From: Balanoglossus misakiensis
Lineage: Eukaryota > Hemichordata
NCBI GenBank assembly: GCA_040954595.2
Contig: CM082584.2
Location: forward strand, 10,540,001 to 10,604,000
Length of the DNA: 64,000 nucleotides
Direction of reading: 5' to 3'
Both the position numbers and the translations under genes were made by a program. Under the pieces are notes generated by a model, which was not told where the DNA came from, did not search any database, and worked only from the letters and a program-made list of their open reading frames with translations. Of this stretch, positions 51,301-63,250 are shown piece after piece (position 1 is the stretch's first letter; the number at the start of each line of letters is the position of its first letter).

Positions 51301-54300
51301 CATGTGAAGTACAAATCTGACGGCAGAGTCAAAGTCAAGCAAAAAAGTCTTAGTTCAGGCTTTTCATGAACTACCGAGTAAAACACAATTCTGGGTTCGA
51401 TAACTGAGGAAAAAGCTGTACACGCTTAGTGTTCAAATGACACTCACATAGACATTTTTTTTATTATTTTGAAGGACCTCAGATGTCATTCACTGAATTG
51501 GTTACATCATCAATGTATAAAATTTCCGTCTTGCCCAAGTCAATTTTCATTATTTTTTAATGACAGGACAAACGAACCTGTTATTTCATAAGCCATAATG
51601 AATGGTTGCCATGGATATTAGTTTTTGCGGGGCAAAATCTTGAATAGGTTCCATATATTAATCAGTACTTTTCAGAAAGCTCTACCCCTAGGGTGAATTC
51701 TCCAGACTATACCATAGTCTTTGAGGGCTTCTGGATTGACATTTCCAGAACAATACCAAATTACTTTCTGAATGATTCAAATTTCTCTACCATGACGTCA
51801 AGATTTCCCGAGCTGTGGTCTCTGTGCCCGTGGCTTAAGATGCGCACAGCTGATCAATGCTCTCCAGACTGACTAAACTTGTTATCCAATCAGAATTGAA
51901 CTTTGCAGTCACATGACCAGAGAACACTGGCCAATCACATTTGCACCGTGAAGTCACATGACCAGAGCCCTCACCAATCACACCTAAACTATGCCGTCAC
52001 ATGGCCAACTACTCACCAGTCTTGTACAGCTTGGAAAGATTCTTCATTCGTCACATCGTACATGAGAATAAAACCCATCGCTCCCCTGTAATATGCTGTC
52101 GTTATGGTGCGGTATCTTTCTTGTCCAGCGGTGTCCTGAGGTAAAAAAAAAAAGAAACCCTGAATAAGACGAATGTCTTCCAACACTTAGATACACTCCC
52201 AAAACTATATTAATACATGTATCTCATGAAAGCACATGCCAATAAGTAACAGATCTAAGTAATGGAGTTGGAAGGTTAAATCGTCTGACAGATGCATTGT
52301 GGTGGTAACTGTATCCTGAATACCATCAAATTTAGTGGTTGATTTCTTAATTACATTTGAATATACTGATGATAGCAAAGGGGTACAGTTGCAATTCACC
52401 CAGTCAAGTCATTGATGATCTGTTTAGAAAGAGACAACCATCACCATGCCGACTTCAGTTCAGAGATTTAATAAATAAACCATTTTGATGCATTGCCATG
52501 GTTTATACAGTATTCCTAAACTCCAGCAACCCTACATGTTATCATAATCTTCCTGCTTTTCCACTAAGGCCAAACAGAAATGATGAAATTCTGATTCAAT
52601 TATGCAAAACATCGGGGTGAACCGTTACTGCATGAATACTGGGGGCCATCCAGGTAAATTGCATCCATGGACCAAGGATTATTGAGCAGCGATCGCACAC
52701 AGGCTGAATATATAGCGAAAAGACATGCGAGATGGATTATCCTTCGACATGATCCAGTGACACTGTGTCTCCTCTCATACATACAAGGCAGCTTTATGAG
52801 CAGACATAAGGCTGACCCTAATTTGACTCCCTACCTTACGAAATAACTTCTCAAACCAGGATGTGTGATTAGCAATGTGATGTTTTCAAATTGCCTTGTG
52901 AAAGTGGGGAGGGCCGCTGAAGGTTTAGCTATTGCCTGTATGTTAACGAACTTACCAATGACAGAAAATAATATAAACACAAAGTTTTTTCTCATGACGC
53001 CAGCTTCATAGTCGGTGAAAAATATCATCAACATATACTCTGTGTGTGGTCATGTCTTTTTGCCAGCTATTACGCCTGATATTTAAAAAAACAGAATCTT
53101 ATCTGCCCTTCTGAACACAAGCTTCAAAAATTCAAAACATGGACCTTGGGTGGTTACAGATTTCGCCAATAACTTGGCAAGTGTCCTCTGATCCCACTGC
53201 AAAGCCGATTTACATTTACTGGTATGCCGTAAACACTCCATCACAGTCACATCTCCAAGATGCCAGCCAATTCACTCCCACCGTTTCAGTCCCACCATCA
53301 GTTTTAATTCAATCCGTTTTCCACTTGACATTTCATCGAAGTGGCCGCTGCCAAACTCTCAACAACGCGCCGTCGCAGATACATGTATATCACCAAGCCA
53401 CGCGAAACAACCTATCACTCGCGCATCACGTTAAGTGCAGTAAAGTTTATTAGTTTCATTCTCCAAAAAAACGGGCGGCAAACGCCCGCCGATATCGCCA
53501 ACAAAGTGAGAGTGAGTGATTCAACAAAGTGTTTCTGTCTGGAGATTCGGCGACAGCATTAAGATGTTCGAGCAGTAAAGGCAAATGCCATTTTGATAGC
53601 TTTATCTAATCTTTGAGGCTTTTACAGTATATTCCCGCGTTTATACGCCATGCACGATGCACTCTTGTGATTTACAAGAGTCACAAGCTGCATGTCATTT
53701 AATACCAGACCTGCAAAGTTATTTTTTTTAATATTTGACTACCAGTACTGCTATTGAAACAAACAGTCTGCTTAAAATCCACATACTCTGATGAACTGAC
53801 ATTCAACCTATGATATTATCTTGTCTCGACGGAACAAAAACAACTACATGCAATGACGGTGCACTGAGGACAAACCAGCAAAACACCTGACCAGTCAATA
53901 CACTTGCAGAATTCAAGCCTCCAAGAAACAGCTGACTGTTTCCCAAGGTAGCTTCGGAAAGGAAAGGGTTATCAGAGGACAACGTACTGATACAATATCA
54001 CGCACGTACTGATAACAACATTATTATTGAGAACCATCAAGAAACTCCACTTCAAAACACAGCTGCAATAAAATAGAACTGGCAGCATCACATGTTGTTT
54101 ACAAGAATTCACACATGCCCTTTAGCAGCCAAATAATATTGCAGTGTACAGTTCAACTTCATTTCAGTCTGGTCATCAATTTTTGTTAACTTTTCAACCT
54201 CAAAATGCGTGAAACACAAGTTTTTTTTAATTAATATCCAGCTGGGCCCATTAACCATCTGCGATTTTATTTAAAATACAAGTACCATATTTTTTTATAT

Positions 54301-57300
54301 TCATATGTATTATGTACAATGGTATGAGCCATGTTATTTTTTTTGGCATGATGGTCACAGACACAAAGCTGACCATATTTCGTTGTTAACACTGCATGGA
54401 CACCATCAGGCGTCAACAAGGGATGCATTGAGCTAAATATGGAACACCACACACTGCACAAGGATCCATTTAGAACTGCAATTGCAATTTAATGTACATG
54501 TGCGTTTGATCCATTCACGTAAGACTTTTGATACCTTGGTGCAAACGGTCCTGCTAGCCTTTTGTGTCATGTCACGGCTGATTGGAGATCAATGAAAGAG
54601 GTTTGCATCTCAGGCTCGGCCTTTGTGGCCAGAACATTCTTTGGACCTGTGGTTATTGAGAAAGGTACATCTCAAAACTGGTTCAGTCAAACGAACAGAA
54701 TTCTGGAAGTTAAAATATTGCTGTGTCATCATAATCCATACGTGATTGCGAATAAGCACATGACAAAACATTTAGGTTTTCAATTTTGGAAGTTGCTGGT
54801 CAGTCTCTGTACAACTCTGGCAATAAAACCAGCAAGGTCGTCCAGAGACTTCCATCTGTACAGGACAGAAAGACCCAGACTTATCACCAAAGTGTAAACA
54901 GCCACGATATTGGAATTAGACTGGCACCGACTATGAAACCCAACTGGCGTCGGAAATTTTAACATTCTCTCACTATCTCATATGTGGGCTATAAATTCTT
55001 AAGTGGCCTCTCCAAAGCTGAGCACATGCATATTGCATTCATACATGGCCATAAATCTCTTTTAAAAGGCCACAGTATGTTTTGATCATGCGCTGTTTTT
55101 CTCTCTTCGTAATATGTAGATGGGCTTCCCATCAATATCCCAGCACGAAACAGATAACAATTAATTGAAATCAAGATTTTAATCAGCTAATCAAATATTA
55201 CGACATAAATTAGATTTACCCACAGCTGAAATTTAATTCCTGAAGATGTTGGGGAAATGATTGACGCTACAAAGCTCGTATTAATTTTTTACTGATTTGT
55301 TGGGGTTGCAAGAGCAGCAATTATGAGCTGACATGGTGAGAATATCAGAGAAAACGACACAATATCTTGGCATTTTTTTGCCTCCTATGGCTTCTTGTGA
55401 CCGAAAAATTTTCAAATGATCACATCAGGAACCGAAAATCAGAGAAGACATTTAGAGACCCATGCATGGTTCCGGCCAGGAGGCTGTGGATTGCCACTGA
55501 GCAAAACACAACCAGGTCATAACTACAACTTCAGGTCAATGGATCTAGACAACTTAATTACAGTGGAGAAAACAACACTACAAAAATAGCCCTGTTTACA
55601 CAGATTTTCATCAGTGATTCCAATGCCATTTAGATTCATATGATGATAAATACTTGCCTTCTCCTTGGTTCCCATGGCGACAAGATGCCCCATGACGACA
55701 GGATGGATGACGACAGCTTGATAAGATGAACCCATCACCCTTTTTTAATGCATCTCATTAAAACCTTTCCCCTCCTTTCAAGAGCCTTTTCTACGGCTGC
55801 AACATTAAGCATCAAGGTTGATTGATAATGTCTTTACAAGAAAGCCACAGGGTCTCAATTTAAGTTCAGAAATGCATGGAACACAATATCAGTCCTCACA
55901 TCAGTGATGATTTCTAGGCGAATCGAGATGTTTTATCAACAAGATATCATTCCGAGCAGCTGAATTTGTAAATTTTCTCTGACTGTTTGCAAACTACAAT
56001 CATGTATATGCAAATTTTGATGGTTCAATGAGGAAAACCAGGACTATGCCTCTTTCTTGATTTTCGACATTGATTTCATTATTGATTAGTACTTGCATGA
56101 ATGGTTTTGCTCTAAAGTAATACCTGCTGGCTGTGCTCTGTGTGTTCAACATTTGCATCTGTCAAATGCAGTGATAACAAATATTGAATACTGTAATTAT
56201 TTTTACTGTAGTATAAAACTGGTGCCAGCATATCTGTTAGAATTCAGGTGAGACAGACATCCATCTCGAGTTACTGAGTATTAACCACCGTGATAAATGC
56301 AAATATCCTCTTCAAAAAAGGGTAACTCAACATCTCACCTGTTCAAATTTGATTTTTAGGAAGGTGGGTGTGGGGTGGGGGGAATACCCTCGGGAAGGAA
56401 TTCCCTTTATCATATAGTATAGCGTGCGATTGAAAATCACTGCCTAGAAAGACCAATTCACACCAAAAAAAATCAGTCTAACTTTCATGACAGTCTAGTA
56501 GTGGCTTATTTAATATTAATACCACCCCTTCGTCTAATTTCCCTAATAATTTAATCACAGCGGTGTATTTCAACGGGAAAAAAATTATCCCATTTGCAAA
56601 CTGGGAAGGCAGGCACAAAATCAGCTTTTCACAGTTATTGCTCCGACATGCTTTCAAACAGTTTTGTGATATCACAGTCAGTGTTCTCGTTCAGGAAAAT
56701 CACCTGCCCGGGCCTCAGTCACTCCTATTAGTGCAGTTAATGCAATTATGGCAATCAGAAAAAAGCTGGATTGTGTATCCTTGGTTTAGATTTGATGGAC
56801 TGAGGTGGAATATGTCAAAGAGAGGCTGGCCAATGCAGGGTTGGGAACGTTGGGAATCGTTGAAGCGTATGATTCCGTACGTGTAACGCATTTGGATATT
56901 GACAATACCAAATTTCTACTATGGTGTCACCTGTATTAAAACGTTTCACCCAGACAATGTTGAAAGTAACAATGAATATTTCAGAATGATTACTAATTCA
57001 ATAGTCTATAGATGGGAAAAAGTTACCCCTCAAGTACAAAGTACCTGCCTTTACAAATACAGTTTTGTGTCGAATACATAACAATTTTAAATCCTCAGTT
57101 AAACAAGCGGGAATTAATTGAAGCATTTTTACAGGCCTGACACGGAAGTGCTTCACTCAGTAACCCAAGCTACCTGGGTTGACGTTAGAACAATTTGACT
57201 CACAGCATTCCATGACAGTTGCTAAGATCCCAGTCACCTGAACAATGTTACAAATCAAATGTATGTCAATATTTCTGCTTTCACTTGCTTCCTCCCTCAA

Positions 57301-60300
57301 CAACATTATAACAAGTTACTAGGTTGCACATATCCATTTGTGACCCTTGACCTTGTGACCTTGGTGACCTGCACTTGATACATGACTTTGTACCCTAGTG
57401 ACATCCAGGACCTGGTAGGGAATACGTTGTCTATTTTAAACCTTGGATGTGCTTCATAGGGGCACCGGTATTGTTTCCTATTGTCTAGACATGATAAGAG
57501 AATTATTTCCTTCATAGTTCTTATAACAATTTCCCTCTCGAAAAATCCCCATGATATTCAACTACATGGCTTCGTGGCCTTTGCTGTATCCATTAACAGA
57601 TCAAAAGCCCAGGAGTTGCAACTCTAGTGTAATTTGCTGACCTTTAGTGATTTTCCTCACATATTGAATTCTGTCCATTAAAGGATTATAGCCTTTCACT
57701 GCTGCATAACAATAATGTTCACTTCTGGCGAAATGGGTCAAAAGATTTAAGACTCTTGCCCTAATTTTTAGGTTTCCTTCAATTTTTAATACTGGTCATA
57801 TAATACAGCAAATAGGAAAATTACATGCCAAGCGTTCCTAGGGATGACAGCGTCCCTGAGAAGATATCCACATGCATACCATGCACTACGTTCAAAGCCA
57901 GACAATATGCAACTACACAATCATTGAAACAAATAATAAAGTTTTCCGAAACACACAACTTATTGTAAAATGATTTTTTATATAACATTTAATAATATGG
58001 TAAGATCAATTGTCATGTAAATCTGTTTCCCCAGTTCCTGATGAATGGAAAGAGACACGCTTTGTGTCCAATAGTCTTGATAAAAGCGCATGGTAGAAGA
58101 TACGATCTGGTACAGGAAACTAAAACAATACTGCTAAATAAACTGTCCATATTTTAACAGGTCACACCTTTGCATTTTGCCTACCAGGACAATATCGTAC
58201 ATAAATTACAAGCGCACACAATACGCTGATAATGGTATCAGCAGGTAAACTCGAAGAGTGACTCATTCCACCATGTGTTATGAGTCATTGGTACAAAAGT
58301 GTATGTGCTGTGGTATATGATTGGTAGATAAATATCTGGTATAGGCTATAGACCAGTGGTGTTGTATATATAGTTATAGACTTCTAGACAGGCATATTGG
58401 TAGGTTATATACTGGTAGTAAGGATTCAGTTACATACTGGTAGTATAGCACATGGGCATGGCATAGGTTACGTATGGTGGTACAGCATATGGCACTGGTC
58501 ATATACTGGTGGTCAGTTTGCCCCAGAGCTAGCATATTCTCTAGTTGTTACATGATATACAGTATGGCATGTTAAATGATGGACATGTTACTAGTGGTGC
58601 AACATACACAGCACGAATTATAAATTGGTGGTATGGTGGCATATCACAGGGTAAAGACAGTCATTCCTGATAACTCTTTTTGTCTTATCAAGCCAAATAA
58701 ACCACTTCACTGATAACAGTACTCTAACCTATACTTAAATGATACAGAAACCAGCCCCAGTCCCTTGAAATGGGGCAAAGGGTTAATGGTCCAAATACTT
58801 CAAACCAGCCCTATTGTCAAAACTCACTCATTTGTTAAGAAACACAATCTTCGCTATAGAATGTCCGAGTAACACAAACAATACACAAGGTGAGGTAAGA
58901 TCCCCCGAATGCATAAAAGTGAAAGTATACCCAGTTCGCCCACACAGTTTAGTCCAAATCCATTATTTTCAATACTTAAACATACAGATCTCCAGAGAGG
59001 TCCATTTTTACTATTAAAATGAGGAAAACTGGGTATAATCCTCTCAGATCTACAAATATACAACCATGTTAATATTTCAACTGGAATGTGAATATATGCA
59101 ACGGACCTGATGCCTCATGTAACTATTTAAAATGCACAAATATGCATTTGAAAAGACTTCCTGTATGATGCCCTAATACATAATCTCAACTTTAATGTAC
59201 AATTTGTCATAATGCCAACATTTCTATGATATTTGCTTTGGAGTCATTTTAATGTATTTACATGTACCAGTAACAATGATTAAGATTTCTCATTTGTCTT
59301 GTTATTCTGAGTTTAATACAACTTAATATTAAAATCTTTCTCAGTACACGTTCATCTCATCCAGTAGTATTTTTTTACTGAATGATGTAGGCACAATAAA
59401 TGCACATCTCATTTCCTGTGACATTGAAAGCGTACTCACTGTTCTCTAAAAGATCTGGCAGAAAGGGTCACTTAAAGGAATTAACTTCTTGATATTACGG
59501 TTAAATCATTACTCATAACATTCCCTCTGATTACAGGAAACACAGCAAGGACGAACATCAATTTTGAAACAACTCGCTGACCAAAAATCGTAATAAAATG
59601 ACCACCTGTGATACAAATGTATTGTAGGTTTCAATGGGTGAGCTCACGAAAATTCAAGACATGGTAAAAACCAACTTGCAATTGGAAAATTTGACTGACA
59701 GAATTTCCTTGCTCTTCACTGATAGAATTTCCTTGCTCTATATTCACAAACACTGTATTCGGTACATAAGTGTCTTAATGCAGCATTCCCGCGGGTAATC
59801 TTCATTCAATGTATGTAAAATCTGTTATTGAGAGTTTCGTTCAGATCTCAAAATACCTCACTGGCATCACTCGCACCAATTTCACAATGCTGTATCTCTA
59901 CTATCGAGTCTCTGACAAAATCCGCGCAAATATTATCACTTCTCAAGTTGGCTGACAATCTTCTCAATATACCATTCACTGTAAATTCTAAGACCTTATA
60001 ATGAAGCTTTGGATTGAAGCAGACTGATTTTGATAATAACAAAAAAATATCACAATTGCCATGGGACTAGGGATAATATCTGATGGCCACCTATTTTCAG
60101 AGTTGATTTGCTTCACCACGGTTACCATGACAACTGCTGGATTACTATTTCACGCAGTCAGATTAAACGTCACACTTAACATGCCTGGCATTTCTAAGAA
60201 GCTTTTGGCGACGCCCATCACAAGCAATTATAATTACCACTTCAAAATTCAAAAAATTAATTCTCACATAAACCGAGTTCGGATAATATTTGCCATGTTT

Positions 60301-61657
60301 GGCGTTTTAATATTCCACAGCCACTAGTGTTGCTAAGAAATTTCAACAAATCTATAAACTAACAATAGAAATGTTAAAGAAAGCTAAATTGAAGTGTGAA
60401 AATGCATTAGGGTGTATGAGATGTACCCTGTGCAAACACACATGTATGTAAAATGTGTTTAATGTTTGCATGAGGGCATATAATTATGTGTCTGGGTGGT
60501 TGCCTGGTGTCAGAAGTATTTGACATAATGAATGATTAAAAACAGAGATCAGATATTAACTACCAGGCTGGTATCCATGAATCAGTACACAAGACTATAT
60601 GAAATTATCAAACAATGGATAATAGCATGAAAATAATTTGAAATGTGGAGCTCAGCAGATTTTCATAAACCGTTGATTGACATTCACAAATAGTACCTCT
60701 AGACATTCACAATTAATTTGTGAAATCTCATAATGAAGCAAAATGATCCTGTATCCCGTATGTGCTGAATAAAAGACAAAATACATAGCCAGACTTGTCA
60801 CCAGTAATGGCAATGGAGTATTGAATGGGAAAGCAGGGAGACCACCATACTTTTTGAAGCTGAATCAATATTTCCAAACAAGAGAATGGATCCCTTTACA
60901 TTGTAAACACAGCTAATCAAAATCTAAGATAAAGTGAACATGCATTAACATAGATAAGCTTGCCACAAAGCTAAGGCTACAAATGAAGACAATTCTCTCG
61001 GATCATTTTCCTGGAACATTTAAAAACAGTATTTTTTCTGAGTTAATTAATCCTAAAATGTCAGAAATTTATTCCATACAGAGATTTAAAAAGACACTCT
61101 GTCTTTTATTTTTATTTTGATATGATAAAAAGCACTGTTTCCTTTTGAAAATATTATTTTTGATATTCATTGCACAGCTTCTGTGGTACAGAATGACAGG
61201 GAAGCAAGCTTTTAGTCAAACTGTTCCAGGTGTTTTGACAGACCTATTAGCGCCGACTTCAGCAGGACCTTCAAAGCCATAACTATATGGCCTTTTATAC
61301 TGCCACACAGGAAGAGGCCTTTTCCAGTAAACTGCGTGGAAAAGGCTCCTAAGGTATCCATCTTTGTGGTGAAATACGAATATGACAATGAAATCTTCTG
61401 ATAAAAATAAAGGAAAGAATTGTACTCACCCATATTTGCAGTTTTACCCTTTTGTCGTTCCTGAAGACTGTCTTAACTTTGAAATCTATTCCCACTGTGC
61501 TGACGAAAGCCGACGTAAATGAGTCGTCTGCGTACCGGAATAAAAACGACGTCTTGCCAACGCTACTGTTTCCAATGATTAGCAATTTGAACATGTAGTC
61601 AAAGTTCTGATCGGCAGCATCTTTTTGCCATTTATTGTCTACAGCTGCGGACGCCAT
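48196..61657 (-). CDS. Rab3: Rab3 small GTPase (four coding exons)
   Basis: Spliced minus-strand gene: exons 61,657-61,430, 52,135-52,017, 49,892-49,768 and 48,386-48,196 join in frame (228+119+125+191 = 663 nt) to give 220 residues plus TAA. All junctions are GT-AG. Rab3 proteins are synaptic and secretory vesicle GTPases that bind RIM and rabphilin when GTP-loaded and control vesicle docking and exocytosis. Visible motifs are P-loop GNSSVGKT (29-36), switch I with Thr54, WDTAGQE (76-82, catalytic Gln81), NKCD (135-138) and ETSAK (163-167). The protein ends Cys-Ala-Cys (Cys218 and Cys220), the geranylgeranylated Rab pattern. Residue numbers of the key positions equal those of mammalian Rab3A, and 220 residues is the family length. 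The start ATG sits in AAGATGG, a strong Kozak context. The subfamily call rests on the near-continuous match to Rab3 core and C-terminal sequence (family knowledge). The gene appears intact. Confidence 0.96.
48387..49767 (-). other. Rab3 intron 3
   Basis: A 1,381-bp GT-AG intron between the GTACGT donor and TTTCCAG acceptor. It is AT-rich; no gene, repeat or RNA was recognised inside it. Confidence 0.92.
49768..49892 (-). CDS. Rab3: Rab3 exon 3
   Basis: Encodes the last base of Trp116 through the first base of Gly158, from [13 protein letters not shown] through the guanine-binding NKCD to GKQLADQL. The acceptor is TTTTCTTCCAG and the donor G|GTACGTG. Confidence 0.95.
50468..50594. promoter_or_regulatory. 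Cluster of CRE half-sites in intron 2
   Basis: Five TGACG/CGTCA half-sites occur in 127 bp (50,468, 50,486, 50,518, 50,569 and 50,590); two have TACGTCA context. CREB-family factors bind such half-sites. Function is inferred only from density. Confidence 0.3.
51886..52010 (-). promoter_or_regulatory. Three-copy CCAAT + E-box repeat at intron 2 start
   Basis: CCAAT occurs at 51,886, 51,931 and 51,974, and GTCACATG at 51,908, 51,953 and 51,996. Spacings are 45 and 43 bp for both series, so this is a tandem repeat of about 44 bp. Read on the gene strand the E-box is CATGTGAC, an M-box-like site bound by MITF/TFE family factors in other animals. The repeat ends six bases before the exon 2 donor. 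An enhancer role is a guess. Confidence 0.5.
52017..52135 (-). CDS. Rab3: Rab3 exon 2
   Basis: Encodes residues 77-115 and two bases of Trp116, from [10 protein letters not shown] to AVQDW: switch II and the following helix and strand. The acceptor is a long poly-T tract then CTCAG; the donor is TG|GTGAGT. Reading is in phase with exons 1 and 3. Confidence 0.95.
57341..57370 (-). promoter_or_regulatory. Nuclear-receptor half-site ladder (DR3-DR2-DR1)
   Basis: On the minus strand three AGGTCA and one GGGTCA half-sites follow each other with spacers of 3, 2 and 1 nt (plus-strand TGACCC 57,341, TGACCT 57,348, 57,356 and 57,365). Two have the extended CAAGGTCA form favoured by monomeric receptors such as ERR and NR5A. 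It could equally be a short repeat typical of some invertebrate genomes. Confidence 0.45.
58300..58650 (+). repeat. Degenerate short tandem repeat (ATACTGGTAGT-like)
   Basis: Motifs such as ATACTGGTAGT, ATACTGGTGGT, ATGGTGGTACAGC and GGTATATGATTGGTAG recur irregularly every 20-60 bp, giving a GGTA/TATA-rich patch unlike the surrounding intron. It looks like a decayed minisatellite. Confidence 0.45.
61430..61657 (-). CDS. Rab3: Rab3 exon 1 (coding part)
   Basis: Encodes residues 1-76, from [10 protein letters not shown] through KLQIW, covering the P-loop and switch I. It ends in phase 0 after TGG, followed by the donor GTGAGT. An in-frame open stretch continues upstream to about 61,735 but offers only TTG, not ATG, so the ATG at 61,657-61,655 is chosen. 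The 5' UTR extent is unknown. Confidence 0.95.
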
Positions 61658-63250
61658 CTTGCCAAGAGAATGAGATGGAGAGAACTCGTAAGAAAAAGAG
61701 CAAATAAGATTATCTGCGGATTCTCGCGCTGTCAAGATGGTGGGAACGGTGCCCCCTTAAGAGAGGTAGGCCTCCTTTTTTGTATGCAGTAAAAATGAAC
61801 TGACAGGCTGATTTTAGTGGAAATGAACATCATCATTTGGAAACAGACATTAGGAAAGTGCTCTCAAATATCCAAAAGATAAAATTACCATAAAATCAGT
61901 CTCCCAGCCAAGGGAAAAGGGATGAACGATACGGAACAAAGTCGAGAAAATTTCCTCAAACGTTCAGAAAATTATCACTGTAAATGTAATGGAGATCTGT
62001 GTGCCTGTACTATTCAAACCCGTCAGAAAACGTTGATATTGCCTAATAAACTGACTGACAATTTCGTGGGTTTTTTTCTGATCGCGGACAAAAGTGACTA
62101 ATTTTAATTTTTAAAATATATCCAACATTGAAAATGACGTAGTTATGACGAAACTGAGCAGTGGAAATTGACCTCTATCGCTAAGAAGGCACGGCACGTT
62201 CGCCTACGCTGCGGCAATTACTGGTACGATCACCGTTCAGAAAAATATCGAAATACAACATCATCAGAAAATACGAATAAACAGACCAGCATTATTTAAC
62301 AAATTATCACATGATCACAGATATAACGATAGATGAAACTGAACAAAATCGTACTGTGTTTACCTGCACTACCCCTTCGTGTCTCATTTCAAGTCAGTTG
62401 ATGCAAAAAAGCCGTGCCAAATCGATATTAAGAAATTAAAATATTAAAATGACTCGAAAGCAAGCAATTGAGTCCTCCACAAGGTGATTGCTATATGCGC
62501 TTACTACGAGCAGCCCGCATAGTGTTGACATGTATAACAGATCGGGACTTCCACTTGGCCAGTGTCGTTAGTATGGACGCCAAGAGGAAAACAACACTAA
62601 TCTTGGGCCTAATCACCGACTATCGACCCATCAACCTTGTTTCCGAACCGCCAAAGTGTGCGAGAACAACAAATGCTACCCGTCGATTAGATCGGACTCT
62701 CGCCCATATGTGTTTACTGGGAGGCCATTTTGCTGACGTACACCTGAGAGCTCCGGAGCCACCGACTGATGAAAATCGAGTTGAAATTTGAAGTTCTTTT
62801 TATCCAAAATAAAAACAAAATAGCGAACTTGATCGATCTGTATTTAAGTCTTCATTGTGTAAGCAAGGTATTTAAAATGTACCAAGTGAAAGAAAGGAAA
62901 TTCAAAGAATAGAGAGAGCTGCCGGCGAAACCTTACCTTTCACTGTAATGATATCCCTTATTTGCATATGAAATGGATTCAACCCGGATGTGACGGGCTC
63001 ATCATTCCGGGGGTGTCTGCTCGAGAAATTGTTGGACGAACCGTATCGCGTACGGTCCGCTCGCAACAAGCGCGAAACTTTGAAAACGATTTTCGGAAAT
63101 ATATGTATATAGTTTTGATACCTTTAAACAGACCGCCAAAATGTTTGTATACATTATCGATTCTGGGAGCCCACGAAGGGTCAAACTCCATGGCCATCTT
63201 ACTTCGTGTGTACAGTGGGCAATGCATATAGGCCCGGTCTGAAGCTTACG
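61658..63250. promoter_or_regulatory. Probable Rab3 5' UTR and promoter region
   Basis: Directly upstream of the Rab3 start. Sub-regions around 62,470-62,760 and 63,000-63,080 are visibly richer in CpG than the introns, as expected near a promoter. AAGATGG/AAAATGGC motifs like the YY1 consensus occur at the Rab3 start (61,655-61,661), near 61,734 (plus strand), near 62,728 and near 63,197. No TATA box or transcription start was identified. Confidence 0.4.
63122..63197 (-). other. Possible small first coding exon, unrecognised
   Basis: On the minus strand an ATG in AAGATGGCC opens a frame beginning MAMEFDPSWAPRIDNVYKHF and reaching a possible but weak donor (AAAG|GTATCA) after 25 codons. The composition is more protein-like than neighbouring frames and it lies in CpG-richer DNA. 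No partner exon or known protein was recognised. It may be chance. Confidence 0.15.

Larger units (their letters stand above)
49893..52016 (-). other. Rab3 intron 2
   Basis: A 2,124-bp GT-AG intron. It carries a three-copy CCAAT plus E-box repeat next to its donor and a cluster of CGTCA half-sites about 1.4 kb into the intron, both listed separately. No coding sequence was recognised. Confidence 0.92.
52136..61429 (-). other. Rab3 intron 1
   Basis: A 9,294-bp GT-AG intron from GTGAGT to the poly-T/CTCAG acceptor. It is AT-rich, with no recognisable nested gene; open frames up to about 110 codons look random. It contains a nuclear-receptor half-site ladder (57.34 kb) and a degenerate short repeat (58.3-58.65 kb), listed separately. 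No transposon ends or RNA genes were recognised. Confidence 0.92.

Noticed and set aside
50870-56535. AATACCACCCCTT shared by 50,872 and 56,518 as a dispersed element
   Set aside because: Only about 14 bp are clearly shared and the flanks do not align by eye, so it does not support a transposon or SINE call.
56563-56886. A 107-codon plus-strand frame inside intron 1 as a nested gene
   Set aside because: No recognisable domain, weak start context, and a length that is possible by chance in 9 kb of intron.
61658-61735. In-frame N-terminal extension of Rab3 by 26 residues
   Set aside because: The upstream in-frame stretch would start with TTG, not ATG. The ATG at 61,657 has a strong Kozak context and gives the normal Rab3 N terminus.
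62468-62791. A 107-codon plus-strand frame upstream of Rab3
   Set aside because: No domain was recognised. The CpG-rich composition lengthens chance frames, and there is no clear splice or start evidence.
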